From Symbiodinium natans (taxonomy: Eukaryota; Sar; Dinophyceae; Suessiales; Symbiodiniaceae), in assembly GCA_905221605.1 (NCBI GenBank), contig CAJNDS010002792.1, positions 1 to 64,000 on the forward strand: a stretch of 64,000 nucleotides of DNA, given 5' to 3'. Positions 59,291-64,000 of this stretch are shown one piece after another; the stretch's first letter is position 1; each line of letters begins with the position of its first letter. Made by a program: the position numbers and the translations under genes. The notes under the pieces were generated by a model. The model was given only the letters and a program-made list of their open reading frames with translations. It did not search any database and had not been told where the DNA came from.

Positions 59291-59499
59291 TACCTGAGAA
59301 CCCCAAACCCTAAAAACCCTCAACCCTAAGAACCCCAAACCTTACCCACAGGAACCGGCCCTAGCCGCTCAGTGGGACATGCACAAGTCCACTACGGTTG
59401 TTGACAATATTGCGCTCCGCTCAGAGTCAAGTCTTACGCTTTTTGCCAAGCGATCAGTTCTTCCCGAATATTTAGCTACAAGTCAAGTCATGTCTCATT

Positions 59500-59925
59500 C
59501 GTGTGTGTGTGTGTGTGTGTATATGTGCGTACGTGCGTATGTGTCTAGGTGTCTATGTGTCTATGTGTCCTTTGTGTCTATGTGTCACATGTGTCTATGT
59601 GTCTGTGTGTGTGTGTCTATGTCTTATGTGTCTATGTCTATGTCTCTACGTGTCTATGTGTCTATGAGTCTATGTATCTATGTGCCTATGTGTCCATGTG
59701 TCCATGTGGCTATGGTGTCTATGCGTGTCTGTGCGTGTCTGTGTGTTTTTGTGTCAATGTGTCTCCATGTGTCTATGTGTCTATGTGGGTCTGTGTGTCT
59801 GTGTGTGTCTATGTGTTTCTATGTGCGTCCATGTGTCTATGTGTGTCTATGTGTGTCTATGTGTGTCTATGTGTGCCTATGTGTGTCTATGTGGGTCTAT
59901 GTTTGTCTGTGTGTCTGTGTATCTT
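59500..59925 (+). repeat. (GTGTCTAT)n octamer microsatellite
   Basis: About 50 imperfect units of TGTGTCTA with G, C or extra TG changes. The three long forward frames here, rich in Cys, Val, Ser and Tyr, are artefacts. Confidence 0.93.
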
Positions 59926-60188
59926 TGCCACGTGTGCTTTTGCCACGTGTGTTTTTGACTTTAAAATGCTTTCCTCAAAGCTTTTGTTCGAGCTCGGGTG
60001 TGTCATGTCTGGCAATCAGGGTCGCGTGTTTTGTTGGGTTCATGTCATCCAGCCTGGCTCAGTCATGCTTCTGTCAGTCGTTTTGGTTTTGCAGCACTTT
60101 CGCAAAACCTTAACTTCAGATGGGTTTTTGCATTTTGAATAAAAGCGATCTATATTGAAACTTAGCAGACTGGCACAGTGCTTAGCAG

Positions 60189-61293
60189 ACTCTGCACAGG
60201 ACTGACGACGCCTCCGACAGGGACACCATCGAAGCCCTTGTCGCCGGATCATCGAGCAACATCGGAGACTGTTGGTACCTTGATGCTGACCAGTCTGCAT
60301 CAAAGCTTAAGGTCGAATGACTTTGCGAAATGCAGCAAAGGTTCATCATGGCGCAGGGGACAACTGCCAGCAACTCCGCCCACAATTGCCCAATACTTTG
60401 GTGACTGACGCTTTGCAGCGGGCGCGTCTGAACACACTAGAACGTGCTCATGACAACGTCAGGGCAAGCTGTCTTGAGTACCCATGCTTGCTTTTTGTAT
60501 CTCCTGACGGTTCAAGGAACGATGCGTCCTCTGCAGTCGCAGCATGCCACTTCGTGGCAGCGCATCGTCCAGGGTGAGAGTCTGGGAAACCAACCTGTTG
60601 TTGATCTTACAGATTCTTACGGCTTTGATCAGCCAAGTGCTGCGCACAGCGGAGGCAATGAAACAGGGAGGCACGGAAGTGATGGAGTTCGGCAGCTGAC
60701 ACCCTGCCCTTGACGTGTGAGATTGTCAGAGAGAGCTCTCCAACTAAGTACTCCAGAGACAACCTGCAATCCTTCAACCATTGCATAGTGTATACTTCAA
60801 GCAATGTCACGGCATTGGTCGCATTATGCCACATACTCATCACTGTAAAGCTCAGCTGACTCAGTGAAACGACTTGATCACACTGCCGTCTGTTGTGTCC
60901 ACAACGACGAAAGACCTGGCAGCAGTTGCTGTGAGCGTTCATGCCGCTGGCTTCTTCTTCTTCTTCTTCTGCGATCGGACCTCAGAAAGGCATCATAGCC
61001 CACAATGGGGCCTTCCTCATCCTGCAACATTAAGGTGGCAGACTTCCTCTATAGGGTGACGACCAATGCGCAAACACCGTGGCAACAACCTGTGTCTGCA
61101 CTGTCGAACTGGCAACACACGAATCGCATTTGTAATGGTCTCATGGAGGACTTTGAGGTTCATGGATGAAGGCTGCTTAAGAGCACCTGTTCCCACAGCT
61201 ACGGCGTATGTTTTGCAAACCAAACTGCGGGTGCGATTGCTACTGACGATGCTGGCATCGCATCAAGTCCTCCACCGTCAGAGCAGACGACAG
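60189..61293 (+). CDS. Unrecognised multi-exon gene on the plus strand
   Basis: Phase-compatible exons: 60189-60311 (TLHRTDDASDRDTIEALVAG, then SSSNIGDCWYLDADQSASKL and K; GT donor), 60341-60463 (contains LVTDALQRARLNTLERAHDN; GC donor), 60613-60694 (ILTALISQVLRTAEAMKQGG, then TEVMEFG; GC donor), 61035-61157 (VADFLYRVTTNAQTPWQQPV, then SALSNWQHTNRICNGLMEDF and E; GT donor) and 61199-61293 (contains YGVCFANQTAGAIATDDAGI). The first two join in phase 0 across only 29 bases, very short for an intron. Three of the exons are exactly 123 bases. Exons between 60694 and 61035 are not resolved. No family recognised. Confidence 0.47.
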
Positions 61294-61299
61294 GTGCTT

Positions 61300-61765
61300 G
61301 ATTTGCGACTCTGAAATTCCTTGTTCGTTCCTGAAGAAGCGCAACAAGACTGTATCGCTGTGCTGCTTACATTCTGTTGCAGAAGCTCTCGCGAGGCGAG
61401 GGCGAATGCAGCGCATTGTTCACGCCACGAAGCACATTCTCAAAGTCCTGGCACTTGTCTTATACGGGGCAACTGAACAAGTTGATGCAGTGTGGTGTCA
61501 GCAGGATAAGAGCACTCTACAACAGGCCTCATTCAGCACTTTGCAGCTGTCTACCTCGTCGAGAAACTGGCACCCTGTCCGGATGTGAACTCGATAACCT
61601 GGGCAGAAATCAGTCAGCACACTTCGGTTGACCATTGAGCCAATTCGGATTTGCCTTTAAGATGCAGCCTACAGGGGTCTCATGCAGCTTCCATCGCAAT
61701 GACCCCTGTGTGGGCGTAGTTGCGGGAAGCATCTTCGAGGGGGATGGGGTAGCCGGGCCGTCATA
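61300..61765. other. No exon assigned
   Basis: A continuation of the plus-strand gene is possible but I could not fix splice sites. Confidence 0.3.
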
Positions 61766-61769
61766 AACC

Positions 61770-62015
61770 CTGTTACGCACCTAAAACGCCCACCGAATAC
61801 CCCAACTACAGCCCACAATTCCTCAACACACCTAAACCTCAGTTTTAACATGAAACCTGAACCCTGCCCAAGGCCTACCAAATCAATCTAAACCGAGCCA
61901 AACTTACCTAAACACAGCATAGAACCCTGCCGAAACCCTGCCACCCCATTAAACCCTACTGCCTCACCTGCCCTCGAAAAATCTCCTAAACCCTGACGAA
62001 ACCCTAAACCCGATC
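61770..62015 (+). repeat. Decayed CCCTAAA/AACCCTG tract
   Basis: Repeated ACCTAAACC, AAACCCTG and CCTGCCGAAACCCTG motifs, in the C-rich orientation on the plus strand, opposite to the tracts at 17-18 kb and 28 kb. Confidence 0.8.
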
Positions 62016-62449
62016 TAAACCGCAAGAAGTCCGTGGGGGGTGCGGAGAGACGCCAGATGGCTGACCATATGTGCGCACCATGTATGTGCACTGACTCTAC
62101 CAAGGCGAAACGGGTTCCCTTCCTGTGCTCCAGTGTGCCATGCAAAACACAAGCTCACCTTCATTTGACACTGCAATTGCACAGCAATCCATTGAAAGGT
62201 GCAGATATCAAGCATTGCTTCCAGCTTCCGTGCAGGCATTCTTGGCACTCGTTGCATGGTTCTGTAGGCAGCATCAAACAGCGAATGTACCTCCAGAAGA
62301 GAAGCGATGCTAGATCAAGATCGTGCCGGACATCGGACATCACATGTGCTTGTTAACAACATGCTCATTAGGGACGCTGATGTCCTTCGACAACTTGCAT
62401 TGAACTGCCCCTGCAAGTGTGCGGATGAATACCGTCTCGGATAGCAAGA

Positions 62450-62950
62450 ATGTTGGCAGCAAAGGCCACACATGCACTCGTGAAGCCCAAGCCTTCTGTT
62501 TCATATGATTCGGGCGAGAGTTGGGGAGAAGCCTGGAAGTTCACGGCGCATTTCTTTCACCGGCATTGCTGTGAGCAGCAAGATACGCAAGGTTTGCTTG
62601 CGGAATTACCCGGCTCATCGGTCAAGTCACTGTCAATTGGCCTGAATCGCAACAAATGCTGCCAGTATCCTCGTGAAAAAGGTGTTCAAAAATTTATTGG
62701 ACCGAAAACTCCATATCGGGCTTGCGCCACCTCGTTGTGTGGACTTCTGGCCACGGTACAACTTTGTAAGTGGGCTTTGGGGCAAGTGCTTCTTTTGCGT
62801 GCGCATTTTTTACAAGAAACACTCAAGAAACATTTGTCTCAAGCTGCTGTTGTCTTTGACATCGGAAACATTCGGAAACCAATTCCTTTCCAGGAAGGCT
62901 GGCTCCATGTGGCTCGATTTCAAGGCGGAGCTGAGATTGTCACCACTTGA
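62450..62950 (+). CDS. Candidate 166-residue open frame, unrecognised
   Basis: An ATG-started frame without introns reads MLAAKATHALVKPKPSVSYD, SGESWGEAWKFTAHFFHRHC and onward to a TGA. Codon third positions are not strongly C/G biased, and another forward frame is also open through much of it. No family recognised; an intronless gene would be unusual here. Confidence 0.25.
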   Translation: MLAAKATHALVKPKPSVSYDSGESWGEAWKFTAHFFHRHCCEQQDTQGLLAELPGSSVKSLSIGLNRNKCCQYPREKGVQKFIGPKTPYRACATSLCGLLATVQLCKWALGQVLLLRAHFLQETLKKHLSQAAVVFDIGNIRKPIPFQEGWLHVARFQGGAEIVTT

Positions 62951-63244
62951 GGTTCCCAATTGTCGAATTGGGCTTGCAGAAGTGGCACATCTTCAGCAAC
63001 CCTATTCAGAAATTGCGGCGTGGAAGCTTGCATGGTTCGGGCACGGATGTGCTGGCCACTCAACCGCACTAAACCCGCCAAACAGAGGTCCTGGGGGCAG
63101 TTGCAGGTACGTCTACCTATCACACCGCACTTACACTTTCGCTGTCTGAGAATTCTCAGGGCCGCGGACGGAAAAGCAGTGTGGTGAGGTCCTCCAATCA
63201 AACATCTGAGGAACCTGTGATCTGTAGGGACGGGTGAAAGACAC

Positions 63245-63724
63245 ATTCGCATGGCCTCCACCAGACTGTTCTCCAAGTCAGCTGTGCCCTGACCTTTGAG
63301 TTGAAAAGCCTGCACAACATTGCACAACAATCAAGGCTGAGACGTACACAAATCACCTGCAAACCTGCTTGCAGGCCTGTTGGAATTCCAAGTAGTTTAA
63401 AGTGCCATCTTGCGTCACATCCAGGATCTTGGAAATCTCCACAAGCTTATCGTGCCTGCAGCGTGACTGCCTCAATACAAAACTTCTAACCTTCCGGAAG
63501 AACTGGGGCTGCGACGAAAGACGCTCGCCATCAACAGTCAGCTTGTCCAACCCCGGCAACTGAAATGCATGTCAGTCACTTGGCTGAGGTTTCTGTCAAA
63601 AAGTCACTGAACGTGCTCGAACTAGCTGTGCAATCGCGCTTTGCGCCTTCTCAATGCCGGCCACAAACTCATCCAACTGCAGAATTCCATCGCCGGAGGT
63701 GTCGATCTCTTGGAAGACTTGGGA
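63245..63724 (-). CDS. EF-hand calcium-binding protein, internal part
   Basis: Exons 5' to 3': 63647-63724 (SQVFQEIDTSGDGILQLDEF, then VAGIEK), 63495-63559 (LPGLDKLTVDGERLSSQPQF), 63365-63455 (HDKLVEISKILDVTQDGTLN, then YLEFQQACKQ) and 63245-63309 (AFQLKGQGTADLENSLVEAM, then R). All joins are phase-exact. Donors are GC, GA, GT and GT. Two EF loops are seen: DTSGDGILQLDE (Asp1, Ser3, Asp5, Glu12) and DVTQDGTLNYLE (Asp1, Thr3, Asp5, Thr7, Asn9, Glu12), both with ligands for calcium. The paired hands plus the downstream GTADLENSL helix resemble regulatory domains attached to phosphatases or kinases, but no enzyme domain lies in the window. Both ends are missing. Confidence 0.87.
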
Positions 63725-63729
63725 CTGGC

Positions 63730-64000
63730 AAGCGCAAATGCGAGCGCCAATGCAAGTGCAAATGTGCAAGCCGCAAGATTCGCAAGATGACACCACGAAC
63801 GACCAGAAGCTTCAAGCGGCTTCAAGACACTGCTCACTGCTCCCTCGAGAAACTACGAATTCAGCACACCAAAATCGAAAGCCGATGCCTGGTTTACAAA
63901 TGCGAAAGACACCAGTACATGAGGGCCTACAAACCAAGGATCATCCGCGCTTCCACGACAGCAAACAAGCTGCGGCGCCATTTTTGTAGCATCCCCAGAG
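63730..64000. other. No exon assigned at the window end
   Basis: Upstream side of the EF-hand gene. An open minus-strand stretch rich in Ala and Leu is due to a GCAAATGCGAG-type short repeat at 63733-63765. Confidence 0.35.

Noticed and set aside
59379-60142. Open frames of about 200-244 codons rich in Cys, Val and Ser
   Set aside because: They are the octamer microsatellite in three phases.

Overview
The window looks like nuclear DNA of a dinoflagellate, most probably a Symbiodiniaceae-type alga. Conserved proteins are split into many short exons whose introns start with GC or GA as often as GT and nearly always end AG|G, a published dinoflagellate peculiarity. TTTAGGG-type telomere-like tracts are scattered through it, simple repeats are very abundant, and one 100-base assembly gap (N) is present. 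No bacterial operon, rRNA, tRNA or CRISPR was found. Almost none of the long uninterrupted reading frames is a real gene; most are translations of simple repeats. The genes were found by joining short exons with consistent phase.

Layout. 0-23 kb: a macro-domain gene (2.4-3.2 kb, minus), unrecognised minus-strand coding exons (6.2-7.3, 9.3, 14.2, 16.1, 22.0 kb), a diverged 1.2 kb duplication (3.4-4.7 and 10.2-11.35 kb), a degenerate TTTAGGG field (17.3-18.3 kb) and a 2.3 kb satellite of about 110 bp units (18.6-20.9 kb). 23-30 kb: an aldo/keto reductase resembling the potassium-channel beta subunit, a short stretch resembling the palm of a phage-type RNA polymerase on the plus strand, a pure TTTAGGG tract and a gamma-glutamyl hydrolase-like gene. 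30-41 kb: an RRM protein, an Arg/Asp/Gly-rich protein and a terminal exon of an unknown protein. 41-51 kb: an AT-rich island, a second RRM protein, a Gly/Met-rich protein with a basic tail, a Cys-rich finger exon, DnaJ-domain exons and a 580 bp CGA-type trinucleotide array. 51.6-57.25 kb: a nearly complete pyruvate kinase gene of 18 exons on the minus strand. 57.25-57.8 kb: GT-rich microsatellites and the gap, which mark a change of coding strand. 57.8-61.3 kb: plus-strand genes of unknown function. 63.2-63.7 kb: an EF-hand protein on the minus strand.

The genes do not form a pathway. They are consistent with the one-directional gene clusters known in dinoflagellates: nearly every recognisable gene from 57.2 kb down to 2.4 kb is on the minus strand. 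Identities come from reading translated exons by eye; exon edges are exact where phase and splice sites agree, and this is stated for each gene.
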